This document shows positions 7,370 to 16,041 of a stretch of 33,030 nt of DNA, piece after piece. The notes under the pieces were generated by a model. That model did not search any database. It was given only the letters and a program-made list of their open reading frames with translations, and was not told where the DNA came from. The translations under genes were made by a program, and so were the position numbers. Each line of letters begins with the position of its first letter. The stretch's first letter is position 1. This DNA is from Puniceibacterium sp. (lineage in GTDB: Bacteria; Pseudomonadota; Alphaproteobacteria; Rhodobacterales; Rhodobacteraceae), in contig JAGXGV010000141.1 of NCBI GenBank assembly GCA_024636635.1, positions 1 through 33,030 on the forward strand, given 5' to 3'.

Positions 7370-8569
7370 ATGATTCCGATCCTTCGCACCGCCATTGGCG
7401 GGCTTGCCATTGCGGGACTGCTGGCCAGCGCCGCATCGGCATTTGACACCAGCGCCCGCGCGGCCTTTGTGCTGGACCAGTCCACCGGTACCGTGCTGCT
7501 GGCCAAGAACGCGGACGAGGCGCTGCCGCCCGCGTCGATGTCCAAGCTGATGACGCTCTACATGGCGTTCGAGGCGATCAGGGACGGCCGACTGAAACTC
7601 GATGAACGCCTGCCGGTGTCCAGCCACGCCATGTCCTATGGCGGCTCGACCATGTTCCTTGACACCACCGACCGCGTCCGGGTCGAGGATCTACTGCGTG
7701 GCATCATCGTCCTGTCGGGCAACGATGCCTGCGCCGTGATTGCCGAGGCGCTGAGCCCGGACGGCACCGAACGCGGCTTTGCCGAGCTGATGACGCGACG
7801 GGCGCAGCAGATGGGCCTGACCAGTTCGGTGTTCAAGAATTCCAACGGCTGGCCCGCCGAGGGGCATGTGATGTCAATGCGCGACCTCACCCTGCTTTCC
7901 AGTCATATCATCCGCGATTATCCGGAGTTCTACAAGATCTTCGCAGAACAGCGCTTTGAATTCGACGGCCGTGCGCCGCAGAATTCGACCAACCGCAATC
8001 CGCTTCTGGGTCTTGATATCGGCGCCGACGGGCTCAAGACCGGGCACACGTCCGAGGCGGGTTACGGCCTTGTCGGATCGGCAGAACAGAACGGACGGCG
8101 GGTCATCTTCTCGATGACCGGGATGGACACAACCCGCGCCCGCGCCGAAGAAGCCGAGGCGGTGGTCAACTGGGCGTTCCGGCAGTTTGCAGAAAAGCAG
8201 ATCACCACCGCCGGAAAGACCGTCGCCATGGCGCAGGTCTGGAACGGGGCAGAGGACAGCGTCGGCCTCGTGACGAAAGAAGATGTGAGGCTCCTGCTGC
8301 CGACGCTCACCGGTGCCCCGCTCGAGGCCGAGGTGGTCTATACCGGTCCGTTGCAGGCGCCCATCGCCGAGGGCGCGCAACTGGCCGAACTCATCATCCG
8401 CCCCGAAGGTCTGCCGGAACATCGCGTGCAGCTTGTGGCCGAAACCGCCGTGGCGCGGGGGGGCTTTGTCAACCGCATGCTGACCGTGGGCAGGGCGCTG
8501 GCCGCCCGCGTGAACGCCGCGCCTGACGGGCAGGCCGCCGACACCCCCGCCACAGCGGAGACGATGTGA
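7370..8569 (+). CDS. dacA: D-alanyl-D-alanine carboxypeptidase (penicillin-binding protein 5/6 type)
   Basis: A 399-residue secreted serine peptidase that removes the terminal D-Ala from peptidoglycan pentapeptides. It has a signal peptide (cleavage near SAASA, about residue 23) and all three catalytic motifs of the S11 family: SMSK at 56-59, SGN at 116-118 and KTG at 223-225. The C-terminal part (about 270-365) is the PBP5-type beta domain, and a final hydrophobic/amphipathic segment near 355-380 could anchor it to the membrane. ATG 7370 is preferred over the adjacent GTG 7367 because GAGGA lies nine bases upstream. The stop overlaps the tmk start, so the two are translationally coupled. Confidence 0.93.
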   Translation: MIPILRTAIGGLAIAGLLASAASAFDTSARAAFVLDQSTGTVLLAKNADEALPPASMSKLMTLYMAFEAIRDGRLKLDERLPVSSHAMSYGGSTMFLDTTDRVRVEDLLRGIIVLSGNDACAVIAEALSPDGTERGFAELMTRRAQQMGLTSSVFKNSNGWPAEGHVMSMRDLTLLSSHIIRDYPEFYKIFAEQRFEFDGRAPQNSTNRNPLLGLDIGADGLKTGHTSEAGYGLVGSAEQNGRRVIFSMTGMDTTRARAEEAEAVVNWAFRQFAEKQITTAGKTVAMAQVWNGAEDSVGLVTKEDVRLLLPTLTGAPLEAEVVYTGPLQAPIAEGAQLAELIIRPEGLPEHRVQLVAETAVARGGFVNRMLTVGRALAARVNAAPDGQAADTPATAETM

Positions 8570-9225
8570 CAGCCACAGGACTTTTCGTCAGTTTCGAAGG
8601 GATCGACGGCTCGGGCAAATCCACCCAGTCGCGCCGCCTTGCCACGGCCCTGCGCGCCATGGGTCACGAGGTGGTGCTGACGCGCGAACCCGGCGGTTCG
8701 CCCGGGGCGGAAGAAATACGCGCGCTCGTGCTTCAGGGTGACCCGGACCGCTGGTCGGCCGAAACCGAACTGCTGCTGTTCACCGCCGCGCGCCGCGACC
8801 ATCTTGAACGCACCATCCGTCCGGCCCTTGCCGCGGGGCAGATCGTGATCTGCGACCGCTTTGCCGACAGCACGCGGATGTATCAGGGCCTGTCGCGCGG
8901 CGACCTGCGCGGCGCGGTGGACACGCTGCACACGCTGATGATCGGGCAGGAGCCGGACCTGACCCTTCTGGTCGACATGGACCCTGTCGCAGCACTCGCA
9001 CGGGCGAGGGCGCGCGCCACCCACGAAGAACGGTTCGAGGATTTCGGCCAGGATTTGCAGGACCGGATGCGCGCCGGGTTTCTGGCGCTCGCGCAGGAAT
9101 TTCCCGCGCGGATCCGCGTGATCGACGGCAACCGCACCGAAAGCGACGTTGCGGACCAGGTGCTGGCCACCGTGATCCCGGCGCTGTCCCCGGCGTTTTC
9201 CCCGGCGGCAGAGCAGCGGTCATGA
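8566..9225 (+). CDS. tmk: Thymidylate kinase
   Basis: The 219-residue enzyme phosphorylates dTMP to dTDP in the cytoplasm, feeding dTTP synthesis. The Walker A P-loop GIDGSGKS lies at 12-19, the nucleotide-binding TREPGGSPGAEEIR at 39-52, and the conserved DRF motif (CDRFADS) at 97-99. The length is normal. The start is GTG 8566, which shares four bases (GTGA) with the dacA stop, and its own stop overlaps the holB ATG. These overlaps show a tightly coupled operon. Confidence 0.95.
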   Translation: MTATGLFVSFEGIDGSGKSTQSRRLATALRAMGHEVVLTREPGGSPGAEEIRALVLQGDPDRWSAETELLLFTAARRDHLERTIRPALAAGQIVICDRFADSTRMYQGLSRGDLRGAVDTLHTLMIGQEPDLTLLVDMDPVAALARARARATHEERFEDFGQDLQDRMRAGFLALAQEFPARIRVIDGNRTESDVADQVLATVIPALSPAFSPAAEQRS

Positions 9226-10403
9226 CCGACGATATCCTGCCCGAACCCGACCGCGTCGAAGGGGCCCCGCACCCGCGTGAAACACCCGAACTGATCGGGC
9301 AGGGGGCCGCAGAGCAGGCGTTTCTGTCCGCCTTCGCCGCCGGGCGGCTGCACCACGGCTGGCTGATCACCGGACAGCGCGGGCTGGGCAAGGCGACGCT
9401 GGCCTGGCGCATCGCCCGCTTTCTTCTGGCCACGCCCATTGCCGGCGATGACGGCGGCCTGTTCGGCGCCCCGCCTCCGCCTGAAACGCTGGCGATCCCG
9501 CGCGATCATCCGGTGATGCACCGCACGCTGGCCCTGTCCGAACCGGGTCTGTTCCTGCTGCGGCGCGGCGGTGCCGGCACCACCGACGCCGACCGTGACA
9601 AGGCGCAGCGCGAGGGCCGGTTTTCGGCGGTGATCCGCGTCGACGAGATCCGGGGCCTCAGATCCTTCTTTGCCCATTCCGTCATCGACGGCGGGCGGCG
9701 CGTGGTGATCGTGGACAGCGCCGACGAGATGAACCCGAACGCAGCCAACGCCCTGCTCAAGCTGCTCGAGGAACCGCCCGCCCGCACCGTGCTGCTGCTG
9801 ATCAGCCACCAGCCTTCGGGGTTGCTGTCGACGATCCGCTCGCGGTGCCGGGAACTGCGCCTGTCGCCGCTGGGCGCGCCGGACATGGCGACAGCCCTTG
9901 CGCAGGCGGGCGCCCATGTGGCACCGCAGGATGCCGACGCGCTTGCCGCGCTGTCCGCCGGATCGGTCGGTGCGGCGCTGCGGCTGCTCAATCTCGACGG
10001 GCTGAAGCTTTATGCCGATCTGATCGCGCTGCTGGACAGCCTTCCTGATCTTGACCGGCCAAGGGCCATCGCGCTGGCCGAAAGCGTGGCGGCCCGTGGC
10101 CGCGAGGACCGGCTGGACCTGCTGTTTTCCCTGCTGGATGTTGCGGTTGCGCGGCTTGCCCGCACCGGGGTCACCGGCGCGCCGCCCCAGACCGAGGCCG
10201 CGCGGTCCGAGGCGCGGGTTCTGGCCCGTCTGGCGCCCACACCGGCGTCGGGCCGGGTCTGGGCCGCGCTGGCCCAAAGCTCGGGTGACCGCGCGCGGCA
10301 CGGTCGGGCGGTCAATATCGACCCTGCGGCGCTGGTGCTCGATTCACTGTTGCGGCTGCGGGACTGTGCGGCCGACCAGCTTCGCGCTGCTACCGGAGCC
10401 TGA
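9222..10403 (+). CDS. holB: DNA polymerase III delta' subunit
   Basis: A 393-residue clamp-loader subunit that helps load the beta sliding clamp during replication. It has a P-loop-like GQRGLGKA (51-58), the segment VDSADEMNPNAANALLKLLEEP (164-185), and the SRC motif (207-209) of clamp-loader sensor 1 regions. A region around residues 71-135 is Gly/Pro- and Arg-rich and longer than in E. coli delta'. ATG 9222 overlaps the tmk stop by four bases. tmk-holB is a widespread bacterial pair coupling dTTP supply and replication. Confidence 0.9.
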   Translation: MTDDILPEPDRVEGAPHPRETPELIGQGAAEQAFLSAFAAGRLHHGWLITGQRGLGKATLAWRIARFLLATPIAGDDGGLFGAPPPPETLAIPRDHPVMHRTLALSEPGLFLLRRGGAGTTDADRDKAQREGRFSAVIRVDEIRGLRSFFAHSVIDGGRRVVIVDSADEMNPNAANALLKLLEEPPARTVLLLISHQPSGLLSTIRSRCRELRLSPLGAPDMATALAQAGAHVAPQDADALAALSAGSVGAALRLLNLDGLKLYADLIALLDSLPDLDRPRAIALAESVAARGREDRLDLLFSLLDVAVARLARTGVTGAPPQTEAARSEARVLARLAPTPASGRVWAALAQSSGDRARHGRAVNIDPAALVLDSLLRLRDCAADQLRAATGA

Positions 10404-10527
10404 AGCCGACACCGGCTCGTTCAGCCTTGGGCGGCATCTCGTTGCTGTTCTGCCGCCCGACCCGGGCCGATGTCGTCCCGCGCACCCCCTTTGCCGGGCC
10501 TCCTGAACTCTGACACAGCGCCGGATC

Positions 10528-10543
10528 TATGACCGCGGTCATA
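10528..10543. repeat. Perfect 16-bp palindrome in a convergent intergenic region
   Basis: TATGACCGCGGTCATA reads the same on both strands. It lies between holB and the convergent SH3-domain gene. There is no loop, so as RNA it would be a poor hairpin; as DNA it resembles a dimeric regulator site, though no promoter is expected here. Confidence 0.6.
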
Positions 10544-10567
10544 AAACTCTGACCCGGGCTTGCAAGG

Positions 10568-10585
10568 ACACGCCCCGGGGCGTGT
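10568..10585. terminator. Possible bidirectional terminator stem between holB and the SH3 gene
   Basis: ACACGCCCC (10568-10576) is followed directly by its reverse complement GGGGCGTGT (10577-10585). The stem would need to open its centre to form a loop. It lies in the convergent gap, where a shared terminator is expected, but there is no T-run on either side. Confidence 0.4.
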
Positions 10586-10625
10586 TGCGTCCCGAAAGCC
10601 TGAAACCTGCTGACCGCGACAGGCC

Positions 10626-11141
10626 CTAGTCGGGTAGCTCTTCGGGATCCACGCCCCAGACCGCGCGCTTGACCGCCCAGCCGGAATAGCCGCCCGCGCT
10701 CAGCTCGCACCATTCCTTTTCGCAATCGCCCAGATGGGCGATCACCCCCAGCGCCAGCTTGGCGGTCACCGGGGCCGAGTCGACGGGACGCGCATGCAAA
10801 TCGAGCATGTCCTTTTCGACCAGCACCGTGCGCACGCCCGAGATCAGCGAATAATGCACCCAGCCGCCGGCCCCGTCGCGGTCGCGCACCCGGCGCCAGT
10901 GCCCGTATTCGGCCGTCACCTCGAGCGGCATGTCGCGGCGGGTGTAGACCCAGTCGATGCGGTGGGTCAGCGACGGACCCCGCCGCACGTTGCCCTCGAT
11001 CGCCTTCATCGACACAAAGCGCGGTATCGGCAGGTTCGTCACCGCGCCGCGCTCTTCGGCGGCCTGAACGGCGACCGCAGCCCCCGAAATGACCGCGCCC
11101 AGAGCCGCCGCCGCGATCCAACCCCTCAATGTCCCAATCAT
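10626..11141 (-). CDS. Exported bacterial SH3-domain protein
   Basis: A 171-residue protein with an N-terminal signal peptide (hydrophobic residues 8-28, cleavage near VQAAE). It is followed by two SH3-like beta units: one near 40-95 (VSMKAIEGNVRRGPSLTHRI, then WVYTRRDMPLEVTAEYGHWR) and one near 105-165 (MLDLHARPVDSAPVTAKL, then WCELSAGGYSGWAVKRAVWG). The N-(V)-R-x-G-P-S pattern is characteristic of bacterial SH3b domains, which often bind cell wall or act as periplasmic adaptors. ATG 11141 is chosen because an AGGA sequence is well placed and the signal peptide starts there; the open frame extends upstream without protein-like character. Function beyond the cell envelope is not known. Confidence 0.8.
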   Translation of the reverse strand: MIGTLRGWIAAAALGAVISGAAVAVQAAEERGAVTNLPIPRFVSMKAIEGNVRRGPSLTHRIDWVYTRRDMPLEVTAEYGHWRRVRDRDGAGGWVHYSLISGVRTVLVEKDMLDLHARPVDSAPVTAKLALGVIAHLGDCEKEWCELSAGGYSGWAVKRAVWGVDPEELPD

Positions 11142-11247
11142 TCTGTCGTCCTGCCCAGAGTTTTTCCGGCGGGGTTCTTGTGACCCGTCCTGATATGACG
11201 CAGTGTGACCGCAAAAGGTCGGCAGGGAAAGCACGGGGAGGCACGGC

Positions 11248-12234
11248 ATGCCATCAAAACGTCTGAGTGTTGTCGTGACGCGACGCTTGCCCGACGCGGT
11301 CGAGAGCCGTCTGAGCGAATTGTTCGACACCCGCCTGCGCAGCGACGACACGCCGATGACCCGGGCCGAGCTGGCGCAGGCGATGCAGGGCGCAGATGTT
11401 CTTGTGCCCACGGTTACGGATGCGCTGGACGCCGGCATGATCGGACAGGCGGGCGAACAGCTGCGCCTGATCGCCAATTTCGGCGCCGGGGTTGATCACA
11501 TCGACGTCGCCACCGCCCGGCAGCGCGGCATCCTCGTGTCCAACACGCCCGGTGTAGTGACCGAGGACACCGCCGACATGGCCATGGCCCTGATGCTGGC
11601 CGTGACGCGCCGAATCCCCGAAGGGCTCGCGGTGATGCAGTCCGGCACATGGCAGGGCTGGGCCCCGACCGCCCACCTCGGCGGGCGGCTGGGGGGGCGA
11701 CGGCTGGGCATCCTTGGCATGGGACGCATCGGACTGGCCGTGGCGCGGCGCGCGCGGGCCTTCGGCATGCAGATCCACTATCACAACCGCCGCCGCCTGC
11801 GCCCCGATGTCGAGGGCCCGATCGAGGCGACATACTGGGAAAGCCTGGATCAGATGATGGCGCGGATGGACGTGATTTCGGTCAACTGTCCGCACACGCC
11901 GTCGACGTTCCATCTGCTGAACGCCCGCCGACTGAAGCTGATGAAGCCGACGGCGGTGATCGTTAACACCTCGCGCGGCGAGGTTATTGACGTAAATGCC
12001 CTGGCGCGGATGCTCAAGGCGGGCGAACTGGCGGGGGCGGGGCTGGATGTCTACGAAAAGGGCGTCGATGTGAACCCGGATCTGCGGACTCTGCCCAATG
12101 TCGTGTTGCTGCCGCATATGGGGTCTGCCACCGTGGAGGGGCGGCTCGAGATGGGCGAAAAGGTGCTTTTGAACGTCAAGACTTTTGCCGACGGGCATCG
12201 CCCGCCGGACCAGGTCGTTCCGTCCATGCTCTGA
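11248..12234 (+). CDS. D-isomer-specific 2-hydroxyacid dehydrogenase (glyoxylate/hydroxypyruvate reductase-like)
   Basis: A 328-residue NAD(P)-dependent cytoplasmic dehydrogenase. The Rossmann motif GMGRIG is at 157-162, and the three catalytic residues of the family are visible: Arg243 (in TSRGEVID), Glu270 (in LDVYEK) and His290 (in LPHMGSAT). The segment ANFGAGVDHID near 76-86 contributes to substrate binding. Among the families, glyoxylate/hydroxypyruvate reductases fit best, but the exact 2-oxo acid cannot be read from sequence. GGGGAGG (11235-11241) precedes ATG 11248. It is divergent from the SH3-domain gene, with about 106 bases between them for both promoters. Confidence 0.88.
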   Translation: MPSKRLSVVVTRRLPDAVESRLSELFDTRLRSDDTPMTRAELAQAMQGADVLVPTVTDALDAGMIGQAGEQLRLIANFGAGVDHIDVATARQRGILVSNTPGVVTEDTADMAMALMLAVTRRIPEGLAVMQSGTWQGWAPTAHLGGRLGGRRLGILGMGRIGLAVARRARAFGMQIHYHNRRRLRPDVEGPIEATYWESLDQMMARMDVISVNCPHTPSTFHLLNARRLKLMKPTAVIVNTSRGEVIDVNALARMLKAGELAGAGLDVYEKGVDVNPDLRTLPNVVLLPHMGSATVEGRLEMGEKVLLNVKTFADGHRPPDQVVPSML

Positions 12235-12425
12235 CCCGGCCTGCGGCACCGGATGGCGTGCATTTCACGCGCCGGTCACCGCCTGTCCGAAATTGTGTCA
12301 CGCAGACTCGGCCGGGCGGCGTCCCTTTTCGGTTTCGGAATGCCGAGGGGTGATTATTTTGACGGATGGATGGCAAAAGCCGTGTTAGGATACCGCGGTA
12401 TGCGGACTTTGGAGAGCTGATTATC

Positions 12426-14210
12426 ATGCTGAACCTTAGACTTGGCGGCCTTCTTGCAGTTGTCCTTGCCGGACCCATGGCAGCTCAGCAGGCCGCTGAT
12501 GCCGTTGCGCCAGAGGCCACGACCAGTACCGGATTCGAGTCGATGTCCGACGCGGTATCCGCCGCCATGGCCGCCAAGGCGGACGGTGTTCCGGTCATGG
12601 CGCAGGACTGGATGGTCGTTGCCGCCAATCCGCACGCGGTCGAGGCGGGGGCCGAAGTCCTGCGCCAGGGTGGCACGGCGGCGGATGCGATGATCGCGGT
12701 GCAGGCGGTGCTGGGACTGGTGGAGCCGCAGTCCTCGGGTCTGGGCGGTGGTGCGTTCCTGGTCTGGCACGATGGCGCAACGGGCGAGATCACAACGCTG
12801 GACGGGCGCGAAACCGCGCCGATGGCTGCCACGCCACGGCTGTTCCTGGACGAAGAGGGCGCGCCGCTGAGCTTTTTCGACGCTGTGGTCGGGGGCCGGT
12901 CTGTGGGTGTGCCGGGCACGCCCGCGCTGCTTCAGGCGGCGCATGACCGCTGGGGCAAGGCGGCCTGGGGCGGGCTGTTCGACCCGGCGATTTCGCTGGC
13001 GGAACAGGGCTTTGCCGTCTCTCCCCGGCTGGCGGAACTGATCGCCGGAGATGCCGGCCGTCTGGGCCGGTTTCCCGATACCGCGGCCTATTTCCTGCCC
13101 AACGGCGCGCCGCTGGCGGCCGGCGACATGCTGAGCAATCAGCCTTATGCCGATGTGCTCAGGCGGATCGCGCAGGATGGGGCGGACGTCTTTTATACCT
13201 CGGATATCGCGCAGGACATCGTGGCGCGCGTCAAGGGGGCCGAAGGCAACCCCGGCGTGATGGAGCCGGTCGATCTGGCCATATACAAGGTCAAGGAGCG
13301 TCCCGCCGTCTGCGTGGAGTACCGCGCGCACGAGGTCTGCGGCATGGGTCCGCCATCGTCGGGCGCGCTGACAGTGGGGCAGACGCTGGGCATGCTGGAA
13401 TCCTTCGAGATTCCCGGCGCTGCGGACGCCGAAACCTGGCGCCTGATCGGCGATGCGTCGCGGCTGGCCTTTGCTGACCGCGAACGGTACATGGCGGATA
13501 TCGATTTTGTGCCCATGCCGCTCAAGGGGCTGCTTTCGCCGGAGTATCTGGCCGAGCGTGCGCTGCTTCTGACCGGCGACGACGCGCTGCCGGAGGTAAG
13601 CGCCGGCACACCCAAGTTCGAGCATGCGATGCTCTGGGCCCCGGGCGAAAGCATCGAGTTTCCCTCGACCTCGCATATCTCGATTGTGGATGGCTACGGC
13701 AATGCGCTGTCGATGACCACGACGATCGAGAATGGCTTTGGCTCGCGGCTCATGGTGCATGGCTTTCTGCTGAACAACGAACTGACGGATTTCTCGTTCC
13801 GTTCGCATGTGGACGGGGTGCCGGTGGCCAACCGGGTCGAGCCGGGCAAGCGGCCGCGGTCGTCCATGGCGCCGACCATCGTGCGCAAGGATGGCGCGCC
13901 GGTGCTGGTGCTGGGTAGCCCCGGGGGCAGCCGGATCATCGGCTATGTGACGCAGGCGATCATCGCCTGGATCGACTGGGGCATGGATGTGCAGCAGGCG
14001 GTGGCGTCGCCGCATGGGGTGAACCGGTTCGGCCCCTTCGACCTTGAGGCCGGTACGCCGATGGAGACGTTGGGCCCGGATCTGGAGTTGCTGGGCTACG
14101 AGGTGTCGGTAACGGAGCTCAATTCCGGCCTGCATGCGATTTCGGTGGGGCCGGACGGATTGCAGGGCGGTGCGGATCCGCGCCGCGAAGGGATCGCTCT
14201 GGGGGAATGA
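12426..14210 (+). CDS. ggt: Gamma-glutamyltransferase
   Basis: A 594-residue exported N-terminal-nucleophile hydrolase that cleaves the gamma-glutamyl bond of glutathione and related compounds, usually in the periplasm. The enzyme self-cleaves before a Thr, here Thr415 in STSHISIVD. Other family marks are QSSGLGGGAFLVWHDG (102-117), DGRETAP (126-132, with the substrate-binding Arg128), GVPG (161-164) and GSPGGSRII. The N-terminus (about 1-25) is a signal peptide. ATG 12426 follows GGAGAG (12411-12416); an upstream in-frame ATG at 12366 would bury the signal and is rejected. The gene has about 190 bases upstream, enough for its own promoter. Length is normal. Confidence 0.92.
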   Translation: MLNLRLGGLLAVVLAGPMAAQQAADAVAPEATTSTGFESMSDAVSAAMAAKADGVPVMAQDWMVVAANPHAVEAGAEVLRQGGTAADAMIAVQAVLGLVEPQSSGLGGGAFLVWHDGATGEITTLDGRETAPMAATPRLFLDEEGAPLSFFDAVVGGRSVGVPGTPALLQAAHDRWGKAAWGGLFDPAISLAEQGFAVSPRLAELIAGDAGRLGRFPDTAAYFLPNGAPLAAGDMLSNQPYADVLRRIAQDGADVFYTSDIAQDIVARVKGAEGNPGVMEPVDLAIYKVKERPAVCVEYRAHEVCGMGPPSSGALTVGQTLGMLESFEIPGAADAETWRLIGDASRLAFADRERYMADIDFVPMPLKGLLSPEYLAERALLLTGDDALPEVSAGTPKFEHAMLWAPGESIEFPSTSHISIVDGYGNALSMTTTIENGFGSRLMVHGFLLNNELTDFSFRSHVDGVPVANRVEPGKRPRSSMAPTIVRKDGAPVLVLGSPGGSRIIGYVTQAIIAWIDWGMDVQQAVASPHGVNRFGPFDLEAGTPMETLGPDLELLGYEVSVTELNSGLHAISVGPDGLQGGADPRREGIALGE

Positions 14211-14287
14211 GGCGTCCGGGCTGACCGCGACACCTGTGCCCGTTTGACTGGGTGTTCTGCGGGGTGGAAACGGGGCTGTAGTCCGGG

Positions 14288-14326
14288 CCAGAAGTCGGTA
14301 CCAGAAGTCGGTGCCAGAAGTCGGGG
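14288..14326 (+). repeat. Three tandem 13-bp repeats upstream of the phoD-like gene
   Basis: Three contiguous copies of CCAGAAGTCGGTA occupy 14288-14300, 14301-14313 and 14314-14326, differing only in the last bases. They lie directly upstream of the Pho-box-like repeats. Confidence 0.85.
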
Positions 14327-14328
14327 CG

Positions 14329-14379
14329 TCATGAACCCTTCATGAAACTTTCGTGGGGCTGCGGTCGCGACGTTACAGT
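14329..14379 (+). promoter_or_regulatory. Probable PhoB-dependent promoter (Pho box plus -10)
   Basis: TCATGAA at 14329-14335 is repeated at 14340-14346, and a degenerate copy TCGTGGG follows at 14351-14357. All are spaced exactly 11 bp apart, the arrangement of PhoB sites, where 7-bp repeats are separated by 4 bp. A -10-like TACAGT lies at 14374-14379, and there is no clear -35, as expected for an activator-dependent promoter. The downstream gene is a PhoD-type phosphatase, which fits phosphate-starvation control. The repeats differ from the E. coli CTGTCAT consensus, so this is an inference. Confidence 0.5.
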
Positions 14380-14426
14380 CGGGGGCAAGGATGCGGGCGT
14401 TATCCTGTAACCACGGAGCCTGTCCC

Positions 14427-15962
14427 ATGCCACGCATATCCTTTACCCGCCGTCAGACCCTTCTGGGCGGAGCCGCCCTTGGCGCGGCCCTTGCCGTTCC
14501 GTCCCTGTCGCGCGCGCAGTCGCGCCCGATGATCACCCACGGCATCATGTCCGGCGACGTTGCCCATGACGGCGCCATGATCTGGGCCCGCGCCGACCGC
14601 GAGGCAAAGATGCTGGTCGAATGGGCCACGAGCGAATCGATGTCCGATGCCCGCGCCGTGCCCGGCCTGGCCGTGGGCACGCCCACCGATTTCACAGGCA
14701 AGCTGGCCCTGACCGGCCTGCCCAGCGATCAGGATATCTTTTACCGCGTCACGATGAGCGATCTGGCCAACAGCACCCTGTCCGAGCCGGTTCTGGGTCA
14801 GTTCAGGACCGCGCCCATGGGCAACCGCGACATCAGCTTTGTCTGGTCGGGCGATACTGCTGGCCAAGGCTGGGGCATCGACGAGGATCGCGGCGGCATG
14901 ACCACCTACGCCACGATGCTGGACCACCGCCCAGATTTCTTCCTTCATTCCGGCGACACGGTCTATGCCGACGGCCCGCTCAAGGAACAGGTCGAACTGG
15001 CGGACGGTACGGTGTGGAAAAACATCGTGACCCCGGCCAAATCGAAAGTGGCCGAAACTCTGGATGAATTCCGCGGCCAGCATCTGTACAATTACATGGA
15101 CGCCAATGTGCGCGCCTTCAACGCCGCGGTGCCGATCATCGCCCAGTGGGACGACCACGAGGTCACAAACAACTGGTATCCCAATGAGATGCTGACCGCC
15201 GACGACCGCTATCAGGTCAAGTCGATGCAGACGCTTTCGGCCCGCGCGTCGCGCGCGTTTCACGAGATGTTGCCGACGCGGCAAGTGCTGTCCGAACCCA
15301 TGCGCGTCTATCGCAAGGTGTCCTACGGCCCGCTGCTGGATATCTTCGTGATCGACATGCGCAGCTATCGCGGCGACAACACCGCCAACACCGAACAGGG
15401 CGGCACGCCGTTTCTGGGGGCGGACCAACTGGCCTGGCTCAAGCGCGAGATGGTGAATTCCAACGCCACCTGGAAGGTGATCGCCAGCGACATGCCCATC
15501 GGGATGATGGTGCGCGACGGGGAGTCGGCGATGGAAAACGGCGCCAACGGAGATGGCCCGGTGCTGGGACGCGAACAGGACATCGCGGCGGTGCTGTCCT
15601 TTATCAAGACGGCGCAGATCACCAACACGGTCTGGCTGACGGCGGATGTGCATTACACCGCCGCGCACCACTATTCGCCAGAGCGTGCGGTGTTTCAGGA
15701 GTTCGAGCCGTTCTGGGAGTTTGTGTCCGGACCGCTGCATGCAGGCACCTTTGGCCCGTCGGACTATGACAACACCTTTGGCCCCGAAGTGCGGTTCGCC
15801 AAACACCCCGAAGAAGGTCAGGCCAATCTGCCGCCCAGCGACGGGATGCAGTTCTTTGGCAAGGTCGATATCGCCGCCGACACCAGCGTGATGACCGTGC
15901 GCCTGATGGACAGCGCCGATGTCGAGCTGTGGTCGGTCGAGCTTGAGCCGACGATGGCCTGA
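14427..15962 (+). CDS. phoD: PhoD-family alkaline phosphatase/phosphodiesterase, Tat-exported
   Basis: A 511-residue secreted metallophosphatase expected to release phosphate from organic esters in the periplasm. It starts with a twin-arginine signal (FTRRQTLLGG) ending near SRAQS, in keeping with export of a folded metal-loaded enzyme. An N-terminal beta domain (about 35-130, GIMSGDVAHDGAMIWARAD) precedes the catalytic domain, where FLHSGDTVYADGP, AQWDDHEVTNNW and LTADVHYTAAHH carry metal-binding Asp, Asn and His residues. ATG 14427, preceded by GGAG, fits the signal peptide; a longer frame upstream does not. A Pho-box-like sequence upstream suggests induction by phosphate starvation. It faces leuA across a shared terminator. 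Confidence 0.9.
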   Translation: MPRISFTRRQTLLGGAALGAALAVPSLSRAQSRPMITHGIMSGDVAHDGAMIWARADREAKMLVEWATSESMSDARAVPGLAVGTPTDFTGKLALTGLPSDQDIFYRVTMSDLANSTLSEPVLGQFRTAPMGNRDISFVWSGDTAGQGWGIDEDRGGMTTYATMLDHRPDFFLHSGDTVYADGPLKEQVELADGTVWKNIVTPAKSKVAETLDEFRGQHLYNYMDANVRAFNAAVPIIAQWDDHEVTNNWYPNEMLTADDRYQVKSMQTLSARASRAFHEMLPTRQVLSEPMRVYRKVSYGPLLDIFVIDMRSYRGDNTANTEQGGTPFLGADQLAWLKREMVNSNATWKVIASDMPIGMMVRDGESAMENGANGDGPVLGREQDIAAVLSFIKTAQITNTVWLTADVHYTAAHHYSPERAVFQEFEPFWEFVSGPLHAGTFGPSDYDNTFGPEVRFAKHPEEGQANLPPSDGMQFFGKVDIAADTSVMTVRLMDSADVELWSVELEPTMA

Positions 15963-15983
15963 TCCTCCGACTGCATCAATGAA

Positions 15984-16012
15984 AAGGCCCGCAGCGGATC
16001 GCTGCGGGCCTT
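15984..16012. terminator. Bidirectional terminator between phoD and leuA
   Basis: A 13-bp stem (AAGGCCCGCAGCG, three-base loop GAT, then CGCTGCGGGCCTT) lies in the convergent gap. On the minus strand it is followed by TTTTC, a usable U-tract for ending leuA transcripts. On the plus strand only TTG follows, so termination of phoD is likely weaker. Confidence 0.8.
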
Positions 16013-16041
16013 GACGTTCTGGCAGACGCTCGCGGCTGTGG

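Noticed and set aside
8883-10301. 472-codon minus-strand ORF opposite tmk and holB
   Set aside because: It is antisense to two motif-confirmed genes and is rich in Arg, Gln and Gly, as expected for a shadow frame in GC-rich DNA.
12359-12391. Promoter TTGACG...TAGGAT before gamma-glutamyltransferase
   Set aside because: The spacer would be 21 bases and the -10 match is weak, so it was not listed as a feature.
12354-14135. 593-codon minus-strand ORF opposite the gamma-glutamyltransferase
   Set aside because: The opposite strand encodes all catalytic motifs of gamma-glutamyltransferase; this frame has none.
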